A stretch of DNA of 64,000 nucleotides from Cohnella xylanilytica (GTDB lineage: Bacteria > Bacillota > Bacilli > Paenibacillales > Paenibacillaceae): positions 1-64,000 of the forward strand of contig NZ_JACJVR010000110.1 of assembly GCF_014212175.1 (NCBI RefSeq), read 5' to 3'. The notes below the pieces were generated by a model. That model saw only the letters and a program-made list of their open reading frames with translations, was not told where the DNA came from and made no database searches. The translations under genes were made by a program, and so were the position numbers. Below are positions 24,815 to 33,985 of this stretch, one piece after another. How positions within the stretch are numbered: position 1 is the stretch's first letter; each line of letters begins with the position of its first letter.

Positions 24815-27136
24815 ATGACGCCCGAATACGGCCGCCCGTTCGGCGGCGCTTCGCCCGGGTCGATCCGCATCGTTCAGGTCGCGCCGGATCATCTGACCGT
24901 ACCTCCGACGGGCTACGGAGGGATCGAACGGGTCGTTTACGATTTGACCGAATCGCTCGTGGAACGAGGCTTCGACGTTTATCTTTATGCCCTTCCGGGC
25001 AGCCGGACAAGCGCCAAGCTGATTCCGTACGAGCACTCGACTCCGAACCCGCAAGAGATTCTCCGGTTCGTCGAGCGGACCTTGCCCGAAGGCACGGCCG
25101 TCGTGCACGATCATACCCATAAGTCGATCATCGGGCTGGCGAGGCTGCCGGTTCCGACTCTGTGCACCATCCACGGTACCTATCGCAACACGGTCGACCG
25201 CCCCGTCTACTTGAGCCGGAGAGCTCTCGATTATACCGGCGGCGGTAAAGGAACTTATGTATTTAATGGCATAAATTTAAACGATTATCCGCTTCGGAAG
25301 GAGAAGAAGCCGTACCTGCTTTACATGGGATTGGTCATCCCGTACAAAGGTGTCGTTCACGCCATCGACGCCGCGGAAGCCGCGGGCAAGGAGTTGATCC
25401 TCGCGGGACCGGTAGGCGACGCCTCCTACTTCGAGCGGGAGATCGCTCCGCGGCTCCGAGCCAATCCGCGGCTCAAGTATGTCGGACCGAAGGGGGGCGA
25501 GGAACGGACGAAATTATTCGGCGAGGCGGAGGCGCTACTCTTCCCCACGTCGCTTGAAGAGCCGTTCGGCCTCGTCATGGCCGAAGCGATGGCTTGCGGC
25601 ACGCCGGTGCTGGCGTTCCCGAACGGCTCGGTGCCGGAGGTGCTCGCCGGCTTCCCGGAGCTGATCTGCTCCGATTCGCGGGAGATGGCGGCCAAGATCT
25701 CCCGGGGCCGATACCCCGATCCCGAAGCGCTGCGCGAATACGTCGCTTCCCGCTTCACTCGCGACGAGATGGCTGAACGCTACCTGGAGCTGTACAGCGT
25801 CGCTGCCGCGGAGGAGCCCGGCCCCGGTTCGTACTCGGAGGAAGAATGGACGCATAAGCGCGAATATGAACGGTTGAAAACGGAAGGGAAGTTCGCTGAA
25901 GCGTTGGACGCGTGCGAGCGCTGGCTGGAGTGTCCGGACGCGCCGCCGGTCCGCCGGGTCCACGCCTGCGAATCGGCCGCCGAGCTGTGCGGACAGATCG
26001 GCGATTCCGACAAGGAGCTGAGGATGGCCGTTCGCTCCTTCGAATTCGGGTTGCCGCGGGCGGAGCTCGTCTGCCGAATCGGTCACCTTCTCATGAAGAA
26101 GGAAGATTGGAAGCAAGCGGCCTACTGGTTCGACGAGGCGACCCGGCTTCCGAAGCCCGACGACTACGGATTGTTCTACAATGAGAGCTGTTGGAGCTGG
26201 CTTCCGCACGTTCAATTGTGCGTCTGTTACTCGCGCATGGGGCTGCTCGACCTGGCAAAGCGTCACAACGATGCCGCCCTCTCGATAGCGCCGAATAACT
26301 CGTACGCCCTTCATAACGACAGATGGCTGGCTGCCGTTCTGCCTGCCAAGGAACGGGTTGTCGAATTGCCTAACGACGCCGGAGGAACGTTCCGCATGAT
26401 GCTCAAGCTCCCCGGATTAATCGAGGAATTCATCTTGAAGCAGAGAGGCTGGGAGCCGAGGCTGGCGTCGCTTCTGAGCCGATTCGCCGTTCCGGGAAGC
26501 CTGTTCGTGGATATCGGCGCCAACATCGGCTACCACTCTCTGTACGTGGCCAGCTCGAAGCCGGACGTCGCCTGCCTCTGCTTCGAGCCTCACCCCGAGC
26601 TTGCCGGACAGCTCGAGACGAACCGCGCCTTGAACGTGTTCGGCCGGATGCGGATTCACCCGGTCGCGGTCGGCGATTCCGAAGGGCGCGTTCGCTTCCA
26701 GATGAACAGAGCCGGAAGCTACAATCGCGGCCTCTCGTTCGTCGAAGGCGACCAGACGGTTACCGACGACTTCGAGCCGACCGAGGTCGAGATCGTCGCC
26801 CTGGACCGCTATCTGCGCGAAGACGATCGGTCTAACGTGAGCGTCATGAAGATCGACACGCAGGGCCATGAGCGGCAGGCGATCGAAGGCGCGCTCGATA
26901 CGATTCGAACCTCGCGTCCCGTCATTGTCTTCGAATGGCACGAGAGTCCGCCCTCGCAGCGGTTGACGGAGCTGTTCGATCTGTTGGAAGGGTACGAGTT
27001 CTTCAAAGCGCACCCCGACACCGGCGAGATTCGCCGGCTGGACGAAGCCGATCCGCCGGACTTCCGCCAAGATTACGTCTGCGTTCCGGCAGGCCGGATG
27101 GCCGATTGGGAAGCGTATCGCATCCATTCATCATAA
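24815..27136 (+). CDS. Fusion of family 4 glycosyltransferase, TPR-like domain and FkbM-type methyltransferase
   Basis: Protein of 773 residues. Residues about 10-505 are a close paralog of the preceding gene (same GT4 motifs, HDHTHKSIIG, LFPTSLEEPFGLVMAEAMACGTPVLAF, same helical repeats). Residues about 530-770 add an FkbM-family methyltransferase: SLFVDIGANIGYHSLYVAS (SAM loop), CFEPHPELAGQLETNRALN, EVEIVALDRYL and MKIDTQGHERQAIEGA, EWHE. It should glycosylate and O-methylate the same glycan or peptide. Ribosome site AGAGAGGGG as in the first copy. The two genes form one transcript ending in the hairpin at 27137-27189. Confidence 0.9.
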   Translation: MTPEYGRPFGGASPGSIRIVQVAPDHLTVPPTGYGGIERVVYDLTESLVERGFDVYLYALPGSRTSAKLIPYEHSTPNPQEILRFVERTLPEGTAVVHDHTHKSIIGLARLPVPTLCTIHGTYRNTVDRPVYLSRRALDYTGGGKGTYVFNGINLNDYPLRKEKKPYLLYMGLVIPYKGVVHAIDAAEAAGKELILAGPVGDASYFEREIAPRLRANPRLKYVGPKGGEERTKLFGEAEALLFPTSLEEPFGLVMAEAMACGTPVLAFPNGSVPEVLAGFPELICSDSREMAAKISRGRYPDPEALREYVASRFTRDEMAERYLELYSVAAAEEPGPGSYSEEEWTHKREYERLKTEGKFAEALDACERWLECPDAPPVRRVHACESAAELCGQIGDSDKELRMAVRSFEFGLPRAELVCRIGHLLMKKEDWKQAAYWFDEATRLPKPDDYGLFYNESCWSWLPHVQLCVCYSRMGLLDLAKRHNDAALSIAPNNSYALHNDRWLAAVLPAKERVVELPNDAGGTFRMMLKLPGLIEEFILKQRGWEPRLASLLSRFAVPGSLFVDIGANIGYHSLYVASSKPDVACLCFEPHPELAGQLETNRALNVFGRMRIHPVAVGDSEGRVRFQMNRAGSYNRGLSFVEGDQTVTDDFEPTEVEIVALDRYLREDDRSNVSVMKIDTQGHERQAIEGALDTIRTSRPVIVFEWHESPPSQRLTELFDLLEGYEFFKAHPDTGEIRRLDEADPPDFRQDYVCVPAGRMADWEAYRIHSS

Positions 27137-27189
27137 AAAGCGCCTCGTCTCCCTCGCATCCGTCGAATGCGAAGCAGGCGAGGCGCTTT
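27137..27189. terminator. Bidirectional intrinsic terminator
   Basis: AAAGCGCCTCG pairs with CGAGGCGCTTT, with an inner CGCAT/ATGCG stem. It lies between the glycosyltransferase genes and the convergent MFS gene. Confidence 0.8.
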
Positions 27190-27213
27190 GTTAGCGATCG
27201 AACCGGCGCGACC

Positions 27214-28707
27214 TTAGTGCCCCATCATCATCGAGGCGTCGGCTTCCCGGCTTCCTTCCTTCTTCTCTTCCGCCGCCTTCTTCGGCTTGCGAAGCAGCAG
27301 GCTGAAGACGACGCCGACCGCGGCGAGCGATGCCGCCAGGAAGAACGTGTCGCCGAAGCCGGCGACCGCCGCGACGAGCGGATTGCCGGCCGCTCCCGCA
27401 TCGGCTCCGTGACTCTTGATCTGCGATGTCAAGTAGCCGGTCAAGCCCGCGACCGCGAAGGAGACGACGACTTGCTGAGCCGCCGTGGTGAGCGGCGTGA
27501 CGCGGGTCACCCATTGGCGGGGAGCCGAATTGAGCACGTGCGTGTTCAGCGGCATCATCGTGAGACCCATTCCGAGCCCCACCATCACGAGCGAGAGAAT
27601 GATCATGCCGAGACTCGTATCGACCGTGATCCGGGACAGCAGGAACAGGGAGACGGAGATCAGCGTCAATCCCGTCATCGCGAGCGGCCTCGCTCCGATT
27701 CTGTCGAACAGCCGCCCCCCGATCGGCATGCCGACGGCCGACGACAGCGCCTGCGGCAGCAGAATGAGTCCGGTCTCCAGCGGCGAATAGCCCTTCACGT
27801 TCTGCAAGTACAACGGAATCAAGATCATGCAGCCGAACAGGGCGATCACCGACAGCCACGACAGCAGAATGCCGCGCACGAAGTCCGAGGAGCCGAAGAC
27901 GCGAAGCTCGAGCAGCGGCTGCTTCTGCAGCAACTCGACCGCGATAAACAAGATCAAGGCGCCTCCGCCGACGCTAAGGCCGGTAATCGCAGAAGCCGAC
28001 GACCAGCTCGTTCCTCCCTCGCTTACGCCGTAAGCCAGCATGGCGAAGGCGACCGGCGCGAGCAGCATCCCGACGATGTCCAGCCGGGTTCCCTCCTTGC
28101 GCTCCGACTTCGGCAGGAAGCGGGCTCCGACGAGCAGCGCGACGATGCCGATCGGCAGGTTGATCAGGAAGATCCAGTGCCAGCTTACGTATTCGACCAG
28201 CCAGCCCGACAGCACGGGACCGAGCGCGGGGGCCAGCAGCATCGGAATGCCGAGCACGCCCATGACGGAGCCGCGTTTGTCCGGAGGAGCCAGCTTGAAC
28301 ACCATCGCGAACCCGATCGGCGATACCATGCCTCCGCCGAGTCCTTGAATGACGCGATAAAGAATGAGCTGCTCCGGCGTCTGCGCGATCGAGCACAGCA
28401 CGGACCCGATGGTGAACAGGGCGATCGTCAGCAGGAAGATGCGCTTCGTGCCGAACCGGTCCGTCATCCAGCCCGCCAGCGGAATGACGGCCGACAGCGC
28501 GAGCGTGTAGCCGGTAACCGTCCATTGAACGGTCTTCAGGTCGGTTCCGAAGTAGTCGACCAGCTCCGGGATGGCGACGTTCACGACCGTGCTGTCGAGA
28601 ATGACCATGATCATCCCGACGACGACGGCCATCAGCGGCGCGAGAATCGATCGGATCGAGAACGATTCCCCTCCGGCCGGCATAGTTGCAGATTGCGAAT
28701 TGGACAT
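27214..28707 (-). CDS. MFS drug:proton antiporter, DHA2/EmrB-QacA family
   Basis: Protein of about 497 residues with 14 predicted helices. It has the DHA2 motif ILDSTVVNVAIPEL in helix 1, WMTDRFGTKR after helix 2, YRVIQGLGGGMVSP in helix 4 and the motif C-like GPVLSGWLVEY. It resembles EmrB/Lmr-type exporters. ATG 28707 has GGAG six bases upstream; the frame opens at 28758. It has its own promoter/operator just upstream and follows a TetR gene on the same strand. The last 25 residues are a basic/acidic cytoplasmic tail ending MMMGH. Confidence 0.9.
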   Translation of the reverse strand: MSNSQSATMPAGGESFSIRSILAPLMAVVVGMIMVILDSTVVNVAIPELVDYFGTDLKTVQWTVTGYTLALSAVIPLAGWMTDRFGTKRIFLLTIALFTIGSVLCSIAQTPEQLILYRVIQGLGGGMVSPIGFAMVFKLAPPDKRGSVMGVLGIPMLLAPALGPVLSGWLVEYVSWHWIFLINLPIGIVALLVGARFLPKSERKEGTRLDIVGMLLAPVAFAMLAYGVSEGGTSWSSASAITGLSVGGGALILFIAVELLQKQPLLELRVFGSSDFVRGILLSWLSVIALFGCMILIPLYLQNVKGYSPLETGLILLPQALSSAVGMPIGGRLFDRIGARPLAMTGLTLISVSLFLLSRITVDTSLGMIILSLVMVGLGMGLTMMPLNTHVLNSAPRQWVTRVTPLTTAAQQVVVSFAVAGLTGYLTSQIKSHGADAGAAGNPLVAAVAGFGDTFFLAASLAAVGVVFSLLLRKPKKAAEEKKEGSREADASMMMGH

Positions 28708-28738
28708 GATGCACTCCGCTTTCCGAGTCTCCTCTAGA

Positions 28739-28765
28739 TTAAACACCGTTTTAAACAATGTTTAA
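28739..28765. promoter_or_regulatory. Palindromic operator before the second MFS gene
   Basis: Perfect inverted arms TTAAACA and TGTTTAA separated by 13 bases, with an inner AAAC/GTTT pair. It lies just downstream of the -10 box at 28770-28775, over the expected transcription start, where a TetR repressor would block. The TetR at 28804 is the likely binder. Confidence 0.65.
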
Positions 28766-28769
28766 TACT

Positions 28770-28798
28770 AGCATATAGAGAGCCCCTTCGGCTGTCAA
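28770..28798 (-). promoter_or_regulatory. Promoter of the second MFS gene
   Basis: Minus-strand TTGACA (28798-28793), 17-base spacer, TATGCT (28775-28770). It gives the exporter a transcript separate from the upstream TetR gene. Confidence 0.65.
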
Positions 28799-28803
28799 GA
28801 GCG

Positions 28804-29418
28804 TCAGTCGCTCGAGCGAGCCGAATAGCGGGCGAAATAATGGTCGAACAAATGCTCGACCAGCTTCTCCACCGGAATCTTGGGGAAGACTTCCGCCTTC
28901 TTCGGACTGATCGAGGTGATCAAGACGGGGAAGAAGACGGCGGCGTTGATCTGCATCGTTATCATGAAGAGCGTCTCCGGATCGGTCTCTCCCGTAATCT
29001 CCTCGACGATGGCGCGAACCTTGCTCATGCCGAGCTTCTTCAAGTAGTCGATGTAATCGTACTTGGTCGCGAACATGAGGTCGCCTTTGCCGAGCAATTG
29101 ATGAAGCAGCTCGGGATGCTGCTGCACCAGGCGAACGTAGTTGATCAAAAATTGCTTGTACCGGTCGATCGGAGCCAGAGACTCGTCGTCCAGGACCTCC
29201 ATCGCTTCGCCGAAGGTGCCGAGCAGCGTCTTGAGCGCTTCGCTGATCAAGTAATCCTTCGATCCGAAATAGTAATTGACCAACGCCAGATTGACGTTGG
29301 CCTTTGCCGTTATTTTCCGAAGGGTGACGTTCTCCAGACCTTCTTCCTTGATCAGCTCGAGCGTAGCCTTCAGGATCGTCTCCTTGGTCGATAAATCCTT
29401 CTCCTCGCTGTGGCTCAT
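28804..29418 (-). CDS. TetR-family transcriptional regulator
   Basis: Protein of 204 residues with the helix-turn-helix NVTLRKITAKANVNLALVNYYFGSKDYL near residues 30-57. The C-terminal domain contains a hydrophobic stretch ITMQINAAVFFPVLITSI. The long upstream extension of the frame is a shadow of the next gene, so ATG 29418 was used (AAGGAG 12 bases before, GACAGG nearer). It probably represses the downstream MFS gene through the palindrome at 28739-28765. It forms a transcript with the hypothetical gene at 29454. Confidence 0.88.
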   Translation of the reverse strand: MSHSEEKDLSTKETILKATLELIKEEGLENVTLRKITAKANVNLALVNYYFGSKDYLISEALKTLLGTFGEAMEVLDDESLAPIDRYKQFLINYVRLVQQHPELLHQLLGKGDLMFATKYDYIDYLKKLGMSKVRAIVEEITGETDPETLFMITMQINAAVFFPVLITSISPKKAEVFPKIPVEKLVEHLFDHYFARYSARSSD

Positions 29419-29453
29419 CCTGTCTTGCAACTCCTTCGTCTCGCCTGCGCCGC

Positions 29454-30101
29454 TCAAGCTTGCGGATTCGCCTTCTCCTGCTCCTCGAGAATCCGGTACA
29501 GCCCTTGGACGAGCAGGTCGGCCGGATCGCGGTTCAGCAGGTAATGGGCGAGCAGCAGATGCAGCGGCATCGCGCAGACGTTGTTCCCTTCCTTGTACTT
29601 GGGGAAGCCGGCTTCCAAGACGGGGCCGTGCTCCTGGTGCAGATCCAGTCCGGCATACACCTCTTCCGGCTCGAACTCTTCCTTCACGGCCGAGAAGCAA
29701 TGCGGAAGAATCGTGCCGTCCATAAGCGCCTTCGCTTCTTCTTCCGATTGAGGCGGCTTCGGCAGCATCACGCCTCCCGGAACCTTCATCAGGTCGACGA
29801 AGAAGGAGCCGAGCCACAGGGCCGGATTCTTGTTCTGCTGGAAGTTCGCGAGCAGCTCGCGAAGGAAGAAGCCGCAAGCGTACCAATCGCCCTGATCGTT
29901 CTTCACGCGGAACGTGAACAAGGGGCCGTACACGTCGTGCTGAACGACCTGGCCCTCTACCTCGCTGTCCTCGAACTGGGACTTCAAGGCTTGAATGCTG
30001 TGCTGGTACAAATTCTTGATCAATTCGAGAAGCTGTTCGTTATGGTTGGAGTTCGTCTCTTCGCTCGGGGTCGTATTCGAATTCTCTTTGGTTGTCGTCA
30101 T
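29454..30101 (-). CDS. Conserved hypothetical protein
   Basis: Soluble protein of about 215 residues, acidic, with no signal or membrane helix. The N-terminal 20 residues are Thr/Asn/Glu-rich; then come helical segments, the aromatic DVYGPLFTFRVKNDQGDWYACGFF, a Pro-rich VMLPKPPQSEEEAKAL and a C-terminal helical part LHLLLAHYLLNRDPADLLVQ. I do not recognise a family. ATG 30101 has AAAGGA ten bases before; an earlier start at 30128 is possible. It lies 35 bases upstream of the TetR gene on the same strand, which may reflect a shared promoter only. Confidence 0.7.
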   Translation of the reverse strand: MTTTKENSNTTPSEETNSNHNEQLLELIKNLYQHSIQALKSQFEDSEVEGQVVQHDVYGPLFTFRVKNDQGDWYACGFFLRELLANFQQNKNPALWLGSFFVDLMKVPGGVMLPKPPQSEEEAKALMDGTILPHCFSAVKEEFEPEEVYAGLDLHQEHGPVLEAGFPKYKEGNNVCAMPLHLLLAHYLLNRDPADLLVQGLYRILEEQEKANPQA

Positions 30102-30179
30102 TAGTGCACCGTCCTTTGCATCCATCATACCACTTGGCGGGCGGATGAAGAAAGCGGTAGCATTCGGAATGGGAGAACT

Positions 30180-30866
30180 TTATAGCTTAAACCGGTATCC
30201 GGCGCCCCACACGGTCTCGATATATTGGGGATCGGCGGGCGTCGTCTCGATCTTCTCGCGCAGCTTCCGGACATGCACCGTTACCGTCTGCGAGTCCCCC
30301 ATCGCGTCGATCCCCCACAGCAGCTCGAACAGCTGATCCTTGCTGAACACCCGATTCGGATGCCCGGCCAGGTAGAAGAGAAGATCGAACTCCTTTGTCG
30401 TCAGCACGATCTCTTCCTTGTTCTTGAACACCCGCCGCGAGTCGGCGTCGATCGACAATCCCCGGACGTGAATCTCGTTGCGCTTCTCCTTGGTCCCGAC
30501 CAGTCTCTCGTAACGGCTCAGATGGGCCTTGACCCGGGCGACCAGCTCCGCCGGCTTGAACGGCTTCGTGATATAGTCGTCCGCGCCGAGCCCCAGCCCG
30601 CGTACGACGTCGATGTCCTCTTTCTTCGCCGTGACCATCAAGAGCGGAATATCCTTCTTCTCGCGGATCCGGCGGCAGAGCTCGAAGCCGTTCAGCTTGG
30701 GGAGCATGAGGTCGATCAGCACGAGGTCGAAGTCTCCGTTCAAGGCCAGGTCGAGCCCCGCTTCCCCGTCTTCCGCGATCTCCACTCCGTAACCATCGAT
30801 CTCCAGATAATCCCGCTGCAGCTCCGCGATGAGCCTCTCGTCTTCGACAATCAGAAATTTCTTCAT
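30180..30866 (-). CDS. OmpR/PhoB-family response regulator
   Basis: Protein of 228 residues. The receiver domain has the acidic pair in IVEDERLIAE, phospho-acceptor Asp in LVLIDLMLPKLNG, Thr in LLMVTAKKED and Lys in YITKPFKP. The C-terminal winged helix contains LTTKEFDLLFYLAGHPNRVFSKDQLFELLWG and VTVHVRKLREKIE. It is encoded downstream of its kinase with an ATGA overlap, so the order is kinase then regulator, less common than the reverse. Targets may be the TTAAGA-type direct repeats before the kinase gene and before the UgtP-like gene (inference). Confidence 0.93.
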   Translation of the reverse strand: MKKFLIVEDERLIAELQRDYLEIDGYGVEIAEDGEAGLDLALNGDFDLVLIDLMLPKLNGFELCRRIREKKDIPLLMVTAKKEDIDVVRGLGLGADDYITKPFKPAELVARVKAHLSRYERLVGTKEKRNEIHVRGLSIDADSRRVFKNKEEIVLTTKEFDLLFYLAGHPNRVFSKDQLFELLWGIDAMGDSQTVTVHVRKLREKIETTPADPQYIETVWGAGYRFKL

Positions 30867-32335
30867 AGACGCCCCTTCTCCCTGTCCGCGATCGGCAGCC
30901 GGAGACGGATCGTCGTCCCGATCCCCGGCTCGCTGTCCGCCTCGATCTTCCCGTTATGGCCTTCCGCGATCTGCTTGGCGATGGCGAGCCCCAGGCCGCT
31001 GCCCCCCGTGCCGGAATTCCGGGACGGCTCCGCCCGGTAGAACCTCTCGAATATATGAGCCAAGGCGTCGGCCTCGATGCCTCGCCCGTTGTCTTCGATC
31101 TCCAGCACGACCCGGCCGTTCTCCTCGAACGCTCCAAGACGAATTCGCCGCTCCTCCTTGTCCATGTACTTGACGGCGTTCCCGATGACGTTGCCGAGCA
31201 CCCGTTTGAATTTGTCCCGGTCCATCAGTACGGCGACGGAGTCCCCGAGGCGGATGTCCGAGCTCCAATCGACGTTTCTCTTCTCCAGCTCGAACTTCAT
31301 CTCCTCGGACCAATCCATGAGGAAATCCCGCATCCCGACCCTCTCGAAGTCGAACGGAAGCTTGTTCAGATCGAGCTTGGAATAGAGGAACAGCTCGTCG
31401 ATCAGCCGATCCATCTCGTCGGCCTTGGCCGAGATGATCTTCATGTACCTCATCGCCTTCTCCGGCGAATCGGCGATGCCGTCCAGCACCCCGTCCACGT
31501 ATCCCTTGATCGTCGTGATCGGCGTCTTCAGGTCGTGCGAGATGTTCGAGACGAGCTCCTTCCGGTTCTCCTCGTACTGAAGCTGCACCTCGATCGAATG
31601 GCGAAGCTGGACGCGCATCTCCTCGAACGCGAGGCCCAGCTGGCCGATCTCGTTCTTCCCTTCGACCCCGACGCGGAAGTCAAGGTCGCCGTTCTTGATC
31701 CGTCCGGCCGCGAGGCGCAGCGACTTCAACGGGCGGATGATGCTTCTCGACACGAAGTAGGTGAGCAAGGAATGCGTCAGAACGAGAATAACCAAGAGAA
31801 CGGTGAATAGCGTCGGGAACGATTCCCGCACCCAATAGACGACCGGGTCGACCTTGGATGCGATGAAGACGGTGCCGGGTTCGCCGGCGGGAGCCGTAAA
31901 ATCGTACTGATAAACGACGTACATATCGTTGCCCTTGTCCGTCTGGAACGTCGTCTCCCGGAGGCCGTACCGCTCGTACGGAGGCAGCTTCGCCAAGAGA
32001 TCGGCGTTCCCTTCGACGGAATCCGACCGGTAGACGATTCCTCCCGGGCCCCGGATCACGAGGCCGGAATGATACGCCCGCAGCTCGGCGTCGATCTCCT
32101 TGAGGTAGCCGGCATCGCTTAGAATTCCCGGATTCCTCTCGTTGGCCCGCTTCATCTCCTTCAGGATGCGGAACGGATCGTCGAATTCGAACTTCTCCGC
32201 GGTAGAGAAGTACAGCATCTTGTAATATTGATAGTTCGAGGCCGCGGCGAGCAGCAGCGTCGTCGCGGCGATCAGCACGAGCGGGACGATCAGCATCGCC
32301 GCGTAGGATAGAATGAGCTTCATGCGTATGGACAT
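30863..32335 (-). CDS. Sensor histidine kinase (two TM, HAMP, HisKA, HATPase)
   Basis: Protein of 490 residues: first membrane helix at about 8-30, an extracellular domain of about 145 residues, second helix around 175-200, HAMP (SIIRPLKSLRLAAGRIKNGDL), HisKA with the phospho-His in NISHDLKTPITT near residue 270, and HATPase boxes VIGNAVKYM, EIEDNGRGIE, FERFYRAEP, GSGLGLAIAK. The stimulus is unknown. It is the first gene of a two-gene operon with the response regulator. ATG 32335 is followed by a basic MRMKLILSYAA start. Confidence 0.93.
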   Translation of the reverse strand: MSIRMKLILSYAAMLIVPLVLIAATTLLLAAASNYQYYKMLYFSTAEKFEFDDPFRILKEMKRANERNPGILSDAGYLKEIDAELRAYHSGLVIRGPGGIVYRSDSVEGNADLLAKLPPYERYGLRETTFQTDKGNDMYVVYQYDFTAPAGEPGTVFIASKVDPVVYWVRESFPTLFTVLLVILVLTHSLLTYFVSRSIIRPLKSLRLAAGRIKNGDLDFRVGVEGKNEIGQLGLAFEEMRVQLRHSIEVQLQYEENRKELVSNISHDLKTPITTIKGYVDGVLDGIADSPEKAMRYMKIISAKADEMDRLIDELFLYSKLDLNKLPFDFERVGMRDFLMDWSEEMKFELEKRNVDWSSDIRLGDSVAVLMDRDKFKRVLGNVIGNAVKYMDKEERRIRLGAFEENGRVVLEIEDNGRGIEADALAHIFERFYRAEPSRNSGTGGSGLGLAIAKQIAEGHNGKIEADSEPGIGTTIRLRLPIADREKGRL

Positions 32336-32368
32336 GGAAGACGTCTCCGGCCGATATGACTTCGTTCG

Positions 32369-32410
32369 TTCGAGCTCTTAACTTCGAGCTCTTAGCTTCA
32401 AGTTCTTAAC
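32369..32410. repeat. Three 14-bp direct repeats upstream of the kinase/regulator operon
   Basis: TTCGAGCTCTTAAC, TTCGAGCTCTTAGC and TTCAAGTTCTTAAC stand head to tail, 34 bases before the kinase start. Read on the operon strand the core is (G)TTAAGA. Direct repeats are typical sites of OmpR-type regulators. The rest of the 300-base gap to 32639 holds no supportable gene. Confidence 0.6.
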
Positions 32411-32638
32411 TTGGATATAACATACTCGGACTATTTCGGATAGGCCCAGATCGACGCCCCAGCCCAAATCCGCTGGCCGGACAACCGCCAGGCTCGTCGC
32501 TCGGGCAGTGGCCGCCCAGATAAATCCGGCTGATTCCGATAGCCGGAATGAGCGAGCAGTTGGCCCGAATCAGAATGGCCCGGCCCCGCCAAGAGCGCCC
32601 AACTGGGCCAAGCATGCGAAGTCACGATCGCGTTCCTT

Positions 32639-33832
32639 CTAAACTCCATTCGGGTGCAGCAGAGCCTTCAGCCAATTCCTTCTCCCCGGCCGAGGGATAA
32701 GCTCCAGCGAGGGCGCCGCGCTTCGCTCCAGATAAGCAAGAATCTCGTCCGCGATGACTTCCGTCGCGCTCGGAAGCCCGCGCCCGGAAGCTCTGCCGGG
32801 CGCGTCCTCCCCGGATGCCGCGAGCCAACGGGCCGTCTGCTCCAGCAGCTCGTCCGGATCGCGGGCGATCGTCAGCTTCCCTTGTCTCTCCCAGTAGAGA
32901 GCGTTCCCGTGCTCCTGTCCGGGAATCGGGCGATAGACGACGACCGGCAGGCCGATCGAGGCCGCTTCGGACAAGGTGATGCCGCCGGCCTTCGTGATCA
33001 TGCACGATGCCTTCGCCATCAGCCGGTCGATGCGCTCGACGAATCCGAACACGCGGACCCTGCTCTCCCTCGCGAACCGGGCTCGCATCTGCTGCTCGAG
33101 CTTGGCGTTCTTCCCGCAGATGAGCAGAACGGAACAGTCTTCCCTCTTCAGCAGTTCCCGGGTCAGCATTCCCGCTTCGCCGGACACTCCGTAGGCTCCC
33201 GCCATGACGAGAACGAACTTCCCGGCGCGTTCGGCCGCTTCCCGCTCCTTTATCCTGTCCCGCAGCGCGCCGCCAATAAACGCCCGCCGGATCGGAATTC
33301 CGCTGACGCGGATCGCTTCCTCTCTCGCTCCGGCATCGGCCAGCTGCCGGCCGAGCTCCTCGGTCGCGACGAAGTAACGGTCCGTCTCTTCGTGGATCCA
33401 ACGGCTGTGCGGGACATAGTCGGTCAGCACGGTGAAGGTCGGAAGCCGCAAGCCCGTCCGCCGCCTCAGATGCGACATGGCGAGCAGCGGGAACGTCTGA
33501 ACGACCGCGTCGGGCTGCAGGCGGTTCAGCATGCCGGCCAGCTTGGCGCTGCCGAGGGAATGCAGCCACTCGCCGACCGGCGAGGAGGACGGGATCCGGT
33601 CCGTTAACGAATACCCGAACCCATAAGCCGCCGGCAGATGCGAAGTGCTGAAGTAATAAACGGCTTGACACCAACGATTCAGAGTCGGATACGCTTCGCC
33701 GAACGGGTCGAACAACACGGCTCGAGCCAGTCCCGTCTCTTCGAAGCCTCTCTTCAGCGCTTGCGCGGCCTGATAATGGCCGTCTCCGAACTTGGCGTAC
33801 AGAATGAGGATGCGCCGGTCCGTCGTTTTCAT
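32639..33832 (-). CDS. UgtP/MGDG synthase-like diacylglycerol glycosyltransferase (GT28)
   Basis: Protein of about 397 residues. The N-terminal MGDG-synthase domain begins ILILYAKFGDGHYQAAQALK, the acceptor-side loop of UgtP/MurG-like enzymes. The C-terminal UDP-sugar domain contains VFGFVERIDRLMAKASCMITKAGGITLSEAASIGLPVVVY and PIPGQEHGNA. Relatives transfer glucose or galactose from UDP-sugar to diacylglycerol on the inner face of the membrane, giving glycolipids and lipoteichoic acid anchors. A GTG at 33841 is possible, but ATG 33832 sits right after CAGGTGG and was chosen. The direct repeats at 33986 upstream may put it under the neighbouring two-component system. Confidence 0.87.
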   Translation of the reverse strand: MKTTDRRILILYAKFGDGHYQAAQALKRGFEETGLARAVLFDPFGEAYPTLNRWCQAVYYFSTSHLPAAYGFGYSLTDRIPSSSPVGEWLHSLGSAKLAGMLNRLQPDAVVQTFPLLAMSHLRRRTGLRLPTFTVLTDYVPHSRWIHEETDRYFVATEELGRQLADAGAREEAIRVSGIPIRRAFIGGALRDRIKEREAAERAGKFVLVMAGAYGVSGEAGMLTRELLKREDCSVLLICGKNAKLEQQMRARFARESRVRVFGFVERIDRLMAKASCMITKAGGITLSEAASIGLPVVVYRPIPGQEHGNALYWERQGKLTIARDPDELLEQTARWLAASGEDAPGRASGRGLPSATEVIADEILAYLERSAAPSLELIPRPGRRNWLKALLHPNGV

Positions 33833-33985
33833 GATACCCACCTGGCTTTCGGCAAGACTGTAATCGAATAGCAGAACAAGAAGGTTCGTCCCCGGATCGC
33901 ACTCCTGCCGATTCGAATCCGGCTTCCCGGACGTCCGTCTTCTCTCTCTACTCTAGAGGACAATCCTAAACCGCCCGTGAACTCC

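Noticed and set aside
32406..32649. Two small overlapping frames in the gap before the UgtP-like gene
   Set aside because: No ribosome sites and no recognisable pattern; the region is better explained as an upstream regulatory gap.
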